64,000 nucleotides of DNA, from positions 4,891,207 to 4,955,206 of the forward strand of contig OX439036.1 in assembly GCA_949317995.1 (NCBI GenBank), written 5' to 3'. Position numbers and translations under genes: made by a program. A model generated the notes under the pieces. That model was not told the origin of the DNA, did no database searches, and worked only from the letters and a program-made list of their open reading frames with translations. Source of the stretch: Acholoe squamosa. Lineage: Eukaryota > Annelida > Polychaeta > Phyllodocida > Polynoidae. Positions 8,549-18,770 of the stretch are shown piece by piece (positions within the stretch are counted from its first letter, which is position 1; each line of letters begins with the position of its first letter).

Positions 8549-11173
8549 CTAGGCTGTTTCCACAGTCACCGGGGAGGGCTGGTGGTTTAGAAAATTAGCA
8601 ATAGTCTGCATGTTTGACCTTGCGGTCTCCTCCTGTTGTTCGTCAATAATTATATCTGTTGTATTTTCCAGTGCTGTCATGGTCACCGGGCTGGTGCCAC
8701 AATCATTCTGGAGAAGCATGGAGTAGTACAGTCCTTTGTTTTTAAGGGCTGGTATAGTGCTGAACCTAGTGCGCCAAGGTAGGTGTATCACCTGAGGGAG
8801 GTGATAAGCAAATTCTCCTCTCTGTGTTGTTATAACTGCTGGTCCATTCCAGGTAAATATAGCCTTAGGTAGTGGGAAGGTTTTAACCACTATATCCTTA
8901 TAGGTAGGGGCAGCTGCTGATTTAATCTCATCAAATTCATGTGGTATTGGCCTCAAGGGTAGCGCGAAGTTTGAGTCTCCACAATATATTTTAAAATATA
9001 TTGTGGGGTTTGTGCGCTTGGCCACATTTTTCTTGCCACAGTGTGTCTGTGCAAATTTCTTAAGGTACTTCATTATTCTGTAGGCTGAGTAGATGGTCAG
9101 GGTGAATAATATAGCAATTATCAGGGTGTGGGTTTCCTGAATTGTGAGGAAGGGGGTGTGGGTTTCCTCTGTAGGGGTTAGTTTGGTAGGATTCTTATCT
9201 GGGAGCAATTTGTGTAGGGGCAGCTCGGTGACTAGTCTGAATGCTTTGGCTGTAGGCAGGTAGGCTACAGTCCCTCCCAGTCTGTATAATTTGAGTAGTA
9301 TGTATACTATAAAAATGTGAGCTGATATCCCTAGGATGAGTGCTAAGCTTTGGAAGATTGGATGCTCTGTAACTCGACGTAGGTATGATTCCTCGTAGCG
9401 CGTTTCCATTTCCTTATTAAGGTTGGAGGCATCTTTTAATACTGTTTTAGCAAAGGGCTCTAAATTTAGTTGAGTAATATCATCCATGATTGGATTTTCC
9501 TGTAGTTTTTCTAAGGTTCTAGAAAGGTTTACTACTGGGAAATTTGGAAGATTCTCTCTTTCATCTGGTTTGGTTTCAGAAATTTTGTTAAGTGCTGCCA
9601 TGAATGGTAAATTAATTGTCTTGAGAATGTAATGAAATGATAAGGTTGAGTTACAGGGCAACCTTGTGTTTGGAAGAGAAAATTCTCCTACACTGATCGT
9701 GCACCCACAGGGTACACCTATGATTGAGTAGGACTGGGCCTTCCGAGTTTCAGACGTTTTACCATGGCAGTTGATAAAGTAATGGGGTTCATTAGTAGTG
9801 ACCAGATACTCATCTTCAGAAATGGAAATAGCATGGGTGGTAGGTGTTTGCAGTGGTGAAACTGTAAACTTGCAATGTTCCTTAATCTGTTGAGCCTGGT
9901 TAGTAAAAATGGCTACAGGGCATGTAGGCCTGTGTTTATAGATTCTACCATTTACATCTCTGCATACCTTTACTGTAGTACCTTCACATGCCTGCATATC
10001 TGCTGAGTCCAATTCGATAAATAATGATTCATCGTAAGATACTGCTAGAAACTCAGTTGTGGTTTGTAGTTTGGTGACTCCTCTGGTGGGGGTCTCCTGT
10101 GTGTCTATAGGCATGGGTGATGTAATCATTTGGTACAGTTTGAAGGTTGAGGTGGTAGATTGAATTATAATGTCCAGATGAATATATATATGGTGAGCTG
10201 AGTAAGTGTATGAGGTCAGCTTCTGTGAATAATAGAAATCTAAGTCATTAATTGCGACTTGTGCTCCAGGGTGTGTAATCCTAAGTTTGTTATTAATGTC
10301 AATTAGGTATCTAGCAAGGTCTGAGGGTGGTACTATATCAGGGGTTAGGATCCCTGATGATAGCATCCTCAGGGCTGCATTTGTCCTTTGCAGTGATTGA
10401 ACTGTATTCATTCTTGCTGCTATGATAATTAATGCATCATTTAATACTTGCATTTTCTCCCTTTGGGTTTTCTCGTGCCTTGAATATGAGTCAAGTGACC
10501 TGGACATGTTAGAGGCCCACAGGTTGACGGTGTCACCTATGGTGTTGATTGTGCTGTCCAGTACCTTCTTATCTTGGATGTATGCTTTAACAAACTTATC
10601 TTGTCTGTCTGTGATCTTTTCAATGAGATTAGCTGCTTCCTGGTCCTGTTTAGCAAATTTTCTTAGTATTTCATCTATGTTCTTGAGCTGTCCCATTACT
10701 TGGTTTACATCTTCTACTGTGGCTAGACCTAGCACACCGCGAAACAGGGGTGCTAGAAAACCCAGTATGGCCTCTCTTTTGGCCTTGTCCAATGTGTTTA
10801 TGGGGTTGGATAAGAACAATTTGATGGAGGCTAGTGTTTCATTTATCTCCTTGTCTGCAATTTCCAGCAAGGTGTCTAGCTCCTTAGCTTGTTGGATAAT
10901 TTGGCCAGAGGTATGATCTTGTAGAGTAGGAGTGGTCAAATGGAGTATTCTATCCCTTATGGATCCTTGGGTAACGGGTGCCCGAGGTATCTTGTAGGGA
11001 ATAGCTAACAACAGTGTTGTGGTTGTATGTCCATTGACCAATGGTTGAGGGCTAGGTTTGAATACTACTCCTATGTTTTGTCTCACCACAGGTGTATAAC
11101 CTGCAGTAAGTGGTTCAATAGTATATAATAACAGCATAGTTAGCAGTATGGGTGAAACTCTCAGTGTCCCCAT
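8549..11173 (-). CDS. env: Envelope protein of element 1, F-type fusion glycoprotein
   Basis: An 874-codon open frame starts at the ATG at 11173 in context ACCATGG. The frame is open a few codons further, but only from a TTG. A hydrophobic signal peptide (PILLTMLLLY) follows the start. Around residues 131-134 lies AKRE, a basic cleavage-like site, followed by a hydrophobic glycine-rich stretch ILGFLAPLFRGVLGL, then a helical region rich in N/Q/E heptads (VEDVNQVMGQLKNIDE). This order matches the F-like envelope proteins of insect errantiviruses and baculoviruses. A cysteine-rich ectodomain follows (about residues 395-510), then a membrane segment at about 606-628, a second hydrophobic segment at about 683-699, and a tail of about 170 residues, long for this family. 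The gene is uninterrupted. It probably uses a spliced mRNA, since it lies 0.8 kb after pol. Confidence 0.85.
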   Translation of the reverse strand: MGTLRVSPILLTMLLLYTIEPLTAGYTPVVRQNIGVVFKPSPQPLVNGHTTTTLLLAIPYKIPRAPVTQGSIRDRILHLTTPTLQDHTSGQIIQQAKELDTLLEIADKEINETLASIKLFLSNPINTLDKAKREAILGFLAPLFRGVLGLATVEDVNQVMGQLKNIDEILRKFAKQDQEAANLIEKITDRQDKFVKAYIQDKKVLDSTINTIGDTVNLWASNMSRSLDSYSRHEKTQREKMQVLNDALIIIAARMNTVQSLQRTNAALRMLSSGILTPDIVPPSDLARYLIDINNKLRITHPGAQVAINDLDFYYSQKLTSYTYSAHHIYIHLDIIIQSTTSTFKLYQMITSPMPIDTQETPTRGVTKLQTTTEFLAVSYDESLFIELDSADMQACEGTTVKVCRDVNGRIYKHRPTCPVAIFTNQAQQIKEHCKFTVSPLQTPTTHAISISEDEYLVTTNEPHYFINCHGKTSETRKAQSYSIIGVPCGCTISVGEFSLPNTRLPCNSTLSFHYILKTINLPFMAALNKISETKPDERENLPNFPVVNLSRTLEKLQENPIMDDITQLNLEPFAKTVLKDASNLNKEMETRYEESYLRRVTEHPIFQSLALILGISAHIFIVYILLKLYRLGGTVAYLPTAKAFRLVTELPLHKLLPDKNPTKLTPTEETHTPFLTIQETHTLIIAILFTLTIYSAYRIMKYLKKFAQTHCGKKNVAKRTNPTIYFKIYCGDSNFALPLRPIPHEFDEIKSAAAPTYKDIVVKTFPLPKAIFTWNGPAVITTQRGEFAYHLPQVIHLPWRTRFSTIPALKNKGLYYSMLLQNDCGTSPVTMTALENTTDIIIDEQQEETARSNMQTIANFLNHQPSPVTVETA

Positions 11174-11998
11174 GGTGCTTGTGTAAAGCAAGTTTGCTGT
11201 TTAAAGTCTTGTCAAATTTGTAGTGATTTGGTGCTGGTAAAGTCTAAGTGTATGGTGTAACACTTTAAATGAAGTGGTTCAAACTGTACCTTTGCAAGAT
11301 TGAGCTGTCTTGGCAATATGTCCGGTGAGTCTATAGAGGTTGACCAGTAAATGGTAAGGTCAGGTTGAAGGTGAAGTAGGTGTGTTCTTTATCCTAGTGC
11401 AGTCTCTCCTAATGGAGAAGTGGGCTGGCTAATTCCCAAGTGGGGTCCTGTAGACTTGTGTTCCAGACTGCAGCTGGATGAAGACTGATGGTGGGCTATG
11501 GTCCACAGTGCTTCTTATGTAGCCTACCCTACCCACATCCATTGTGGGCCTGGTATTGTTTCTCTGGAGTCATGTACCTAATCTCCAGTGTCTGCAACTG
11601 AGGGGTTCTATTGTGTAATCTGTGTACTGGTAATTAGCTCCTCCTGTCATCCAGGACAGCCATTCATGACCGTCTAGACAGTTGTCTGAGTGTAGCTTAT
11701 AGGGTCAATTGATCTCTATAGACTGCTGTGTTGGCATAGCGCGCTCTTTCATGTGGGGATTAGGCTTTAGACACTCCATTGTGTTACCCTTACTCTTCTT
11801 AGACTTCATGTCTGCTTTACTTGGGGGGTCCCAGTCTTTGACCCTTTCAGAGGCAATAACCTACTGATATATTTACAAATTTGATTGGCTTTATATACAT
11901 AGTAATTCATTATCAGTCACACATGTCTTATGTGTGGATGAAGAGAATTTGTAATACATTTTGAAAATCTTATGTCTTTTGGTATCTCAATCTTGTTT
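11174..11998 (-). other. Untranslated spacer between pol and env of element 1
   Basis: About 0.8 kb without a convincing frame, conserved in element 2 at 54502-55331. It is the expected place for a splice acceptor for the env message. The sequence is closely similar in both copies, including the pyrimidine-rich parts. I could not fix the acceptor by eye. Confidence 0.5.
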
Positions 11999-14900
11999 CT
12001 AATTTCTTGAAACTGCACCACACCTAGATGTCTTCCTTAGTATGTGGTGTGCAGGCCTAGGCTTGATAGGGCCTATGCCTGTGGTTTCTCTTGTAAGGGT
12101 GATATCATTTTTGTTCCTTACAATTTTGCTGTAGTATTTGGCCTCATGTGGAATAAGCCTGTGTGCAAATTCATTATTTCTGACAGCCATAACCTTTTTC
12201 AGTCTGTCTATGTGCACTGGTCTGGCCACCAATAGATTGGTGTCCAGGTTTTTGAGTTTGGCACTTGTCAAACTAGGTCTATCTACTACAACATATGGTC
12301 CCATAAAAAGGGGTTGAAGTTTCTTACACTCTGTGTTGGTCAGGATTCTTGGTATGTTTAGGTACACCATGTCGGTGACCTTGATTTCCTGTGGTGTAAG
12401 TTTCTTATCATATCTATCCTTCCTTTCCTTTTGTAGCTTGGCGACCCTTTCTATAGCTTTCCTCCTAGAGGTATCTTGATTTGTTATCATGTTAGCTACA
12501 TGGTCTGCTACGGTGGATATGTCTTCCTGTATTCCCAGCCCTAAGTCCATTGGGGTGGCTGGGTTTCTTCCATGGAGTAGGAAGAAAGGGGTGAATCCTG
12601 TGGTTTGGGATTCAGTGTTGTTTAATGCAAAAGTTATGGGTTCAATAAATGAATCCCAATTGTTTTGGTGCTTTGAGCAGAATGCTCTGAGTGCTGTGCC
12701 TATGCTAGCATTGAATCTCTCTACAAGCCCATTTGATTGTGGCCTGTATGGTGAGGAGAATTTATGTTTGATCTTGAGGTGTTTAGTTAACTTTGTGAAC
12801 TTTGCACCTGTATAACATGTCCCATTGTCTGTTTGAAGAGTGGCTGGTGTTCCATGATGACAGATTATATTCTTGTAGAACTCTGCTGCTGTTGTCTCAG
12901 CTTTTAAGTCAGTAGTAGCCCAAGCTGTTGCATATCTGGTAGCATAATCTATGCAGACTTGTATATGTTTGTTTCCCCTGGCAGTTGTGGGAAGTGGTCC
13001 CACCGCGTCTAGGTTTAGGAACTTCATTGGTGAAGTCATGTACTCTCTCACTGTCATTGGTGTTTTGTGTGAGTGTACTTGCCTTTTTGCTGTGAGGCAT
13101 GTGTGGCAGGTGGAAACATATTTTGTTGTGTCTGCTAGCATAGACTTCCAATATACCCTAGGTCGGAGTGCTGACAGCATCCTACTTGAACCAAGATGGC
13201 CGCCGGTAGGTGAGTCATGGAAATACTGTAGTGTACTTGTTACCCATTGCTGTGGTATAACAATTTGAAGTGGTACAGTATTGGTTTTTCTCCAATTTAT
13301 GGGGCATATATGGACTAATGTACCATTTACCAAGGTGTATGTCTGGCCTTGGTTGATGATTCTATTTCCTTGTGCTTTTGGTGCAGGCAAGGTCCCATCC
13401 TCAAGATACTGTATGAGGGGCAATAGGTCCTTGTCTTTCCTTTGTTCCAAGCCAAGGTTTGTACCTGAGATGGATGTGTCGGGAATCTGATCCAGTAGTT
13501 GATTTATATCTAGCACATGTTGTTTTATTCTGTCTCTTTCTTTTTCTTTTTCATCGACTATTGGCCTATCTTGTGCTTTTTGTTGGGGTGTGTCACTCTT
13601 GTTTTGGTGTGTAGGCTCCTTTGGAGGGCCTATTCTCGCCTTGATGGGAGTGGCAACCTTTTTCTTTAAAGGCACAATTTGCTTTTTGTCATTCTTCTTT
13701 GTCTCAGAGTTCTTTGACTTAGCAGATGCAGTGTCTTTTGTGACATTTTTCCTGGCAGGTGGGGTTTTGGTAGGTTTGTTTCCTGTGACCTTTTTCTCAT
13801 TTAGAATAGTTTGTGATTGTGTGGGGGGTTTTGGTGTGCCCTCCTGAATCATTTCTCTAGTCTTTGAGCGTGTGGTCATAGGGCACAAATGGTTTGGTGT
13901 TTCCTCTCCCTGCATAGGTTCAAAGAATCTGACTGATTTAGAAGTTGCTTGAGTAATAGCATATATTGTGTCTTCTGGATCTTCATCATCTGAGTCAGGT
14001 GGGGTGAAGGGTGGCTCCTTAGGAGTTGCCTTCACTATCTGATTGAGTGATGAGAATTCAATAGGCTCGAAGTCATTATCTGGAAAGAGTTGTGAGTATT
14101 CTCTCTCACAGTGGCAAAACACATAGTGTGTAGATTGCTTCAAGATACCCCTAATGGGTGTCTCTGGCCTTTCAATGGTGTTGGGTGGATCATCCCTTTT
14201 GAATGGTACTTTCTTTGTTACTTTTGCAAACTTGGTTCTACTGGCTGCTCTAACTCTCCTTGGTGGGGGTGGAGGGTTAGTCATGGGTCCAGAGTCTGGG
14301 TATTCTCTTCTAGACATAGCATCTGGTGGTGTGTTATCATCACCTTTCACGTGTTGGATGGTGAATGAAAATTGTTGTATGTCTAGAGCCCATCTGGCCC
14401 ATCTATGTGTGAGTCCTGTATTGGTTAATAGTGGGATTAGGGCTGCATGGTCTGTGTATAGTTGGAAGTGTCTGGTCTCTAGATAGTGTCTGAAGTGTAA
14501 TACTCCATACACTACTCCCAGTAGTTCTCTCTCTGTGGTATTGTAATTTCTCTCATGTTTTGAGAGGGTTCTGCCTGCAAAGGCTACTGGTCTGAGCACT
14601 CCTTCATTATCTCTCTGTGAGAGTACAGCTCCTAAACTCACATTGGAAGCATCAGTTGCCAAACTGAACTCTTTCTCATAGTTTGGATATCTGAGAAGAG
14701 CATTGGTACAGAGGGCATGCTTTAATGTTTTGAAAGCATTATCTGCCTCTTCTGTCCAGACAAATGCTTTGAGATGTGTCTGTAGATCATACAATGGTCT
14801 AGCAATTTGGGCATAACCTTTGATAAACTTTTTGAAGTATTGGCATAGGCCTGTGAAGGATCGGACATTTTTGACTGATTTTGGTGTTGGGAAGGTTTTG

Positions 14901-16840
14901 ATTGACTCCACCTTTGTGGGAGATGGTTGTAGTCCCATGGGTGTGACTCTCATTCCCAAGAAGTCTATTCTGTCTATGAAGTATTCACATTTTGATTTCT
15001 TCAGTTTGAGTTTACCAACTCTTAGGCTGTTGAACACATCTTCCAGGTCATGGAAGTGTTGTTCGATTGATGGTGATAATACCAATATGTCATCTAGGTA
15101 TGGTAGGGCACATTTGTACTTGAGTTTATTCAGAATTAATGTGACTAGATGGCAGAATCCCGCCGGTGCCGTCGCTAAACCCATCGGCATCCTTTCATAG
15201 ACATATTTTTTGTCATTTGCTATGAATGCGGTTTTATGCTGATCCTCCTGTCTTATAGGAATTTGAAAAAATCCCTGTTGGGCATCTAGCTTACTGAATA
15301 CTCTTGGTCTGAGTGACCCTATCATGTCTAGAGTGTCATCGGCCCGGGGTGTAGATAAGGCTTGATTTATCGTGTTCTGGTTCAAATAACGAAAATCTGT
15401 GACGAGCCGATGGCCTCCCGATGATTTTTGTACTAAAAAGGATCTGGAGGCCCAGGGGCCCTCGGCACATTCTCTCAGAATGCCCTGTTGTACTAGCCTT
15501 TCACACTCTTCCCCTATAGCGGCCTGTTTTTCTGGTGTTTGTCTATATGGTAGGAAATGACATGGTACTGCCTCAGGTTTTACATGTATTGAGTGTGTAT
15601 ACAGGTGTGTGGCACCAATGTCTCCATCTTTTCCTACAAATACATCATCATACTTGGTCAGCAGTGATTTTAATCTATCATGCTGATCTTTGGATGTGAG
15701 CACAGATTTTGGTGGAACATTCTCTTCCAATTCTGGCTCGAGGTCATGTGCCTCACTATGTATAGCAGCTATTTCAGAGAGTCTGATTGAGTTGGGTTCA
15801 GGGTCAGCATATGTGGACTCACAGTCTGAGTCTGTGTCACTGAATTGAGTTACATCCTCAGGCCGTATGGCTGAGATGGATTGATCAGTGTGTGGGGTAG
15901 TGTCTGACACCTGTTGAGGTTTTTCTAAATCAGATTCCTTGACTTCCTGAAATAGAGCTATGATGGCACCCTTTTTGATTTTATGTGGGCGCCTGCTGGT
16001 GTTGAGTAACACTAGGGGATGTTTGTTATTTTCCCTGGGGGTTACTGCTGCCCTTTGAACTAGATATGGGGCATTGTTATTTCTTTGGAGGTTATCTACT
16101 ACTCCAGTCTTCCCTTGCAGTGATTGAGTAGATGTGACCTTACCCAATACTGCAAGTTCAGAGAATGGAGGGATGGTAAAATCCCTCACTGCCCTAATGG
16201 GTTTGAGAATTTGTTCAGGATCAACATTAAATTCAATTTGAGATTTTGTAGTGCTTAAGAAATCTGTGCCGAGTACAATGGGCTGTGTGAGGTTGGGTAT
16301 TACAGCAAATTGGTATTGGAATCTGACACCTTGGATTCTAAAGTTCAGCATAGCTGAATGTCTAACATGACACACCGATCCATCTGCCAAGTGGATGTTG
16401 ATTTTAGATTTCCTCAGTTGGATATGGAATCTCTTTTGGAGATCCATGAGGAATGATTGTCTGACACAGGTGATAGTAGCACCTGTATCAACCAAACATT
16501 GTACATCTGAAACATCATATAGATTTGCATTGATACAGCCATTTTGAAGAAGTACAATAGAAAGCTTGGTACTCTCACCTGTATCCTTTGATGATGAATC
16601 TGGTGGGGTGATGTGTATCACTGATGGACGTCTCTGTCTGTTAGATGGTAGATTGGCACTAGCAATTGTCTCTGGTTGGATCTTTGTTAATCCTGATTGA
16701 TTGTTTGTATTTGGGGTGTCACAGTGCACTGGCCCATCGGCACTGTGACATCCTAGTTTTCCTGGTTCTGTGGGGTGGTTGAGATGCTTGCCACCAGGAG
16801 TTTGGAGATTTGATCCATCACATGAGGTGGTATTTGGGGG
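11999..16840 (-). CDS. pol: Pol polyprotein of element 1: protease, reverse transcriptase, RNase H, integrase
   Basis: The frame opens after a TAA at 16843-16841, lies -1 relative to gag and overlaps gag by about 88 bp, so it is probably reached by frameshifting. Numbering from codon 16729: aspartic protease with DTGA at about 81-84 and the flap-like region VLGTDFL (154-160); RT from about 380 to 650 with RLVTDFRYLNQ, KLDAQQGFFQIP and the YLDD active site at 545-548; RNase H with TDAS at 693-696 and DHAAL; integrase zinc finger with His at 1172 and 1179 and Cys at 1209 and 1212; DDE catalytic residues at Asp1242, Asp1302 (TDNG) and Glu1338. Between RNase H and integrase lies a linker of about 280 residues, rich in Pro, Lys, Ser and Glu, with no domain I recognise. 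No chromodomain is evident. The gene is intact, about 1,576 codons from the first conserved block, long for Ty3/gypsy pol. Confidence 0.92.
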   Translation of the reverse strand, partial: PPNTTSCDGSNLQTPGGKHLNHPTEPGKLGCHSADGPVHCDTPNTNNQSGLTKIQPETIASANLPSNRQRRPSVIHITPPDSSSKDTGESTKLSIVLLQNGCINANLYDVSDVQCLVDTGATITCVRQSFLMDLQKRFHIQLRKSKINIHLADGSVCHVRHSAMLNFRIQGVRFQYQFAVIPNLTQPIVLGTDFLSTTKSQIEFNVDPEQILKPIRAVRDFTIPPFSELAVLGKVTSTQSLQGKTGVVDNLQRNNNAPYLVQRAAVTPRENNKHPLVLLNTSRRPHKIKKGAIIALFQEVKESDLEKPQQVSDTTPHTDQSISAIRPEDVTQFSDTDSDCESTYADPEPNSIRLSEIAAIHSEAHDLEPELEENVPPKSVLTSKDQHDRLKSLLTKYDDVFVGKDGDIGATHLYTHSIHVKPEAVPCHFLPYRQTPEKQAAIGEECERLVQQGILRECAEGPWASRSFLVQKSSGGHRLVTDFRYLNQNTINQALSTPRADDTLDMIGSLRPRVFSKLDAQQGFFQIPIRQEDQHKTAFIANDKKYVYERMPMGLATAPAGFCHLVTLILNKLKYKCALPYLDDILVLSPSIEQHFHDLEDVFNSLRVGKLKLKKSKCEYFIDRIDFLGMRVTPMGLQPSPTKVESIKTFPTPKSVKNVRSFTGLCQYFKKFIKGYAQIARPLYDLQTHLKAFVWTEEADNAFKTLKHALCTNALLRYPNYEKEFSLATDASNVSLGAVLSQRDNEGVLRPVAFAGRTLSKHERNYNTTERELLGVVYGVLHFRHYLETRHFQLYTDHAALIPLLTNTGLTHRWARWALDIQQFSFTIQHVKGDDNTPPDAMSRREYPDSGPMTNPPPPPRRVRAASRTKFAKVTKKVPFKRDDPPNTIERPETPIRGILKQSTHYVFCHCEREYSQLFPDNDFEPIEFSSLNQIVKATPKEPPFTPPDSDDEDPEDTIYAITQATSKSVRFFEPMQGEETPNHLCPMTTRSKTREMIQEGTPKPPTQSQTILNEKKVTGNKPTKTPPARKNVTKDTASAKSKNSETKKNDKKQIVPLKKKVATPIKARIGPPKEPTHQNKSDTPQQKAQDRPIVDEKEKERDRIKQHVLDINQLLDQIPDTSISGTNLGLEQRKDKDLLPLIQYLEDGTLPAPKAQGNRIINQGQTYTLVNGTLVHICPINWRKTNTVPLQIVIPQQWVTSTLQYFHDSPTGGHLGSSRMLSALRPRVYWKSMLADTTKYVSTCHTCLTAKRQVHSHKTPMTVREYMTSPMKFLNLDAVGPLPTTARGNKHIQVCIDYATRYATAWATTDLKAETTAAEFYKNIICHHGTPATLQTDNGTCYTGAKFTKLTKHLKIKHKFSSPYRPQSNGLVERFNASIGTALRAFCSKHQNNWDSFIEPITFALNNTESQTTGFTPFFLLHGRNPATPMDLGLGIQEDISTVADHVANMITNQDTSRRKAIERVAKLQKERKDRYDKKLTPQEIKVTDMVYLNIPRILTNTECKKLQPLFMGPYVVVDRPSLTSAKLKNLDTNLLVARPVHIDRLKKVMAVRNNEFAHRLIPHEAKYYSKIVRNKNDITLTRETTGIGPIKPRPAHHILRKTSRCGAVSRN

Positions 16841-18390
16841 TTACTTTGTTGGTTCCCCTGGTAACCCCTTGTGTCAGGTTTGTAATCCTCCTGGCGTGGG
16901 TTGGAACCCTGGTTATATTGACCAGAGTTGCTGTATTGACCGGAGTTGTTGGATCTCTGGTTGTTGTAGGCGCCATTGTTGTTGTAGGATCCACTGTTGT
17001 AGTTCCTATGTGGACTCTGGCCCCTACTGTTGGATCCTTGACTATAGGATCCAGAGTTGTTTGAACCCTGGCTGTTGTTGTAGGATCCACTGTTGTTGTA
17101 GGATCCAGAGTTGTAGTTCCTATGTGGACTCTGGCTCCTACTGTTGGATCCTTGATTATTATAGGATCTGCCATTACTTGGGGTTCTGTCTCTCCTATCA
17201 CTGTATGAAGAGTTACCATTGTTGGAGTTGGAAGAGCTGTTGTCTTTTCTACTGTTGTGACCCCCCCGGTTGTTGTTGTTGCCCCCTCTACCTCTGCCTC
17301 TATTGGATTGGTAGTTGGGGTCATAGTTATTTCCTCTGTATCTACCGGTAGGGTCTCTTGATGCAACCTTAGCTTCCTGTTGCCTTACATGGGCACTAGA
17401 CATTAGGTTAACATCTTCATCTGAACTAGTGCTGATTTCCTGGACCTTTTTCTTAGTAGGCTGTGGGTTGGTTTCTGCATCCCTTACCTTCCTAGATCTC
17501 TCTTGGGTCTCAACCTCTAGGGCTAGGTCTAGGGCTTGGTCAAAAGAGTCTATTTTCTTGTTCTCAAGAGCTATAGAGATCCAGGGCCTCATGCCTTGGG
17601 TAAATGCCTTGCTTAGGGTTTCATCGTTTTGGCGTTGGGCATTACACACTTTCCTGAGATGGCATGCATAGTCTAGAACAGGTTCATCTATCTTTTGTGC
17701 ACGGAGTGCAGTCCTTGAGATTATATTGTCTCGAGTAGCAAAATACTCTTTTAATTTATTCACTACATTGGTCCATGTCAACATATCAGGTGTGGCACTC
17801 TCCCTGAAGGATTCAAACCAAGCTAGTGCTTGTCCTTCGAGGTACTTGGGTAAATATGTTACCATGGTGTCACTGTCTGTCACTTTGTACTTATCCTTCA
17901 GATATTCTGGGAATTTGTGATCAATGAATAATGCTGTTGACATGAGTGGTGATGGGTGTGAAAAGGTTTTGGGTTTTGTTACCTCATGTATCCTGATCTT
18001 TCTGTCGTCCTGCTGTTTATTGTCTATGAGCTTGGTCATGTTGGACACCATGGAGATTATGATGTCATCTTTGGATCCAGAGGCAGATGGTGTGACAACA
18101 GGTGTGATGGCAGGTGTGGGAGGCTGTGGGGTCTGGGATGATACCATTTTCATGAGATCTGCTATCTGTTGTTGTTGTCTCTCTAGGGACTTCCGCTGAT
18201 CTGCCATGGCCTTCTGTTGAGCATCTATTGCTGCATTCCTCTCTGCCAGTTGTTGGTTGAGGATCCTCTCCCTTTCCTCCTGCTGGGACTTGTTGGTCTC
18301 TAGGGCAGTAACTGCATCTTGGATGGCCTTCTCATAGGCCCTTATCTTCTCAGCTGTCTGATTAGGTTGGGGGCCTTCATCGGTGTCCAT
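16753..18390 (-). CDS. gag: Gag of element 1
   Basis: The first ATG in frame is at 18390 (MDTDEG), with A at -3 and G at +4, giving 545 codons. The frame is also open upstream to 18774 with similar residues in element 2, but without an ATG, so a spliced or non-AUG N-terminal extension is possible. The N-terminal third is a Gln/Glu-rich predicted coiled coil (ERERILNQQLAERNA). The middle carries the retrotransposon capsid signature YLEGQALAWFESF and a following VVNKLKEYF. The C-terminal third is an Asn/Ser/Gly/Arg-rich low-complexity region with RGRGRGGNNNN and repeated HRNYNSGSY blocks. It probably binds RNA in place of a CCHC zinc knuckle, which is absent. The stop codon lies next to the GAAAAC sequence near the pol frameshift. 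Confidence 0.88.
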   Translation of the reverse strand: MDTDEGPQPNQTAEKIRAYEKAIQDAVTALETNKSQQEERERILNQQLAERNAAIDAQQKAMADQRKSLERQQQQIADLMKMVSSQTPQPPTPAITPVVTPSASGSKDDIIISMVSNMTKLIDNKQQDDRKIRIHEVTKPKTFSHPSPLMSTALFIDHKFPEYLKDKYKVTDSDTMVTYLPKYLEGQALAWFESFRESATPDMLTWTNVVNKLKEYFATRDNIISRTALRAQKIDEPVLDYACHLRKVCNAQRQNDETLSKAFTQGMRPWISIALENKKIDSFDQALDLALEVETQERSRKVRDAETNPQPTKKKVQEISTSSDEDVNLMSSAHVRQQEAKVASRDPTGRYRGNNYDPNYQSNRGRGRGGNNNNRGGHNSRKDNSSSNSNNGNSSYSDRRDRTPSNGRSYNNQGSNSRSQSPHRNYNSGSYNNSGSYNNSQGSNNSGSYSQGSNSRGQSPHRNYNSGSYNNNGAYNNQRSNNSGQYSNSGQYNQGSNPRQEDYKPDTRGYQGNQQSNPQIPPHVMDQISKLLVASISTTPQNQEN

Positions 18391-18770
18391 GATGGAGGGT
18401 GTGGGGGAGGTGTCTCTGGAGGAGTGGCTGTCAAAGGCTGGAGCTGGGGTGGAGGATCTAGATGAGGGTGTGGATCCACCCCCTGAGGCAGATCCTTCTT
18501 CCCCTGAGGTAGATAGCGTGAGTTGGGCGTCCTGTAGAGATCCCTGGGAAATGTTGGATCCCTGAGAACTGGTTGTTCCCTGAGTAGACAGGGTGGGAGG
18601 TGTGGGGTCTACTGAGTGTGGGACTGTTGTATTGGAGGCTGGTTTGCCTCCTGTGGGCCTCCTAGATCTAGGTGGGAGGGAGACCTCTTCAACAGGCCCC
18701 TGACTACGTAAGGTCTTTGTGTGTTGTTCTGCCAGCTTGACTGATAAGACCTTGATGTGTGGGGTGGACC

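Noticed and set aside
16770-17351. Cys/Trp-rich 193-codon frame antisense to gag
   Set aside because: It is the shadow of the Asn/Ser/Gly repeats in gag, and its composition follows from those codons.
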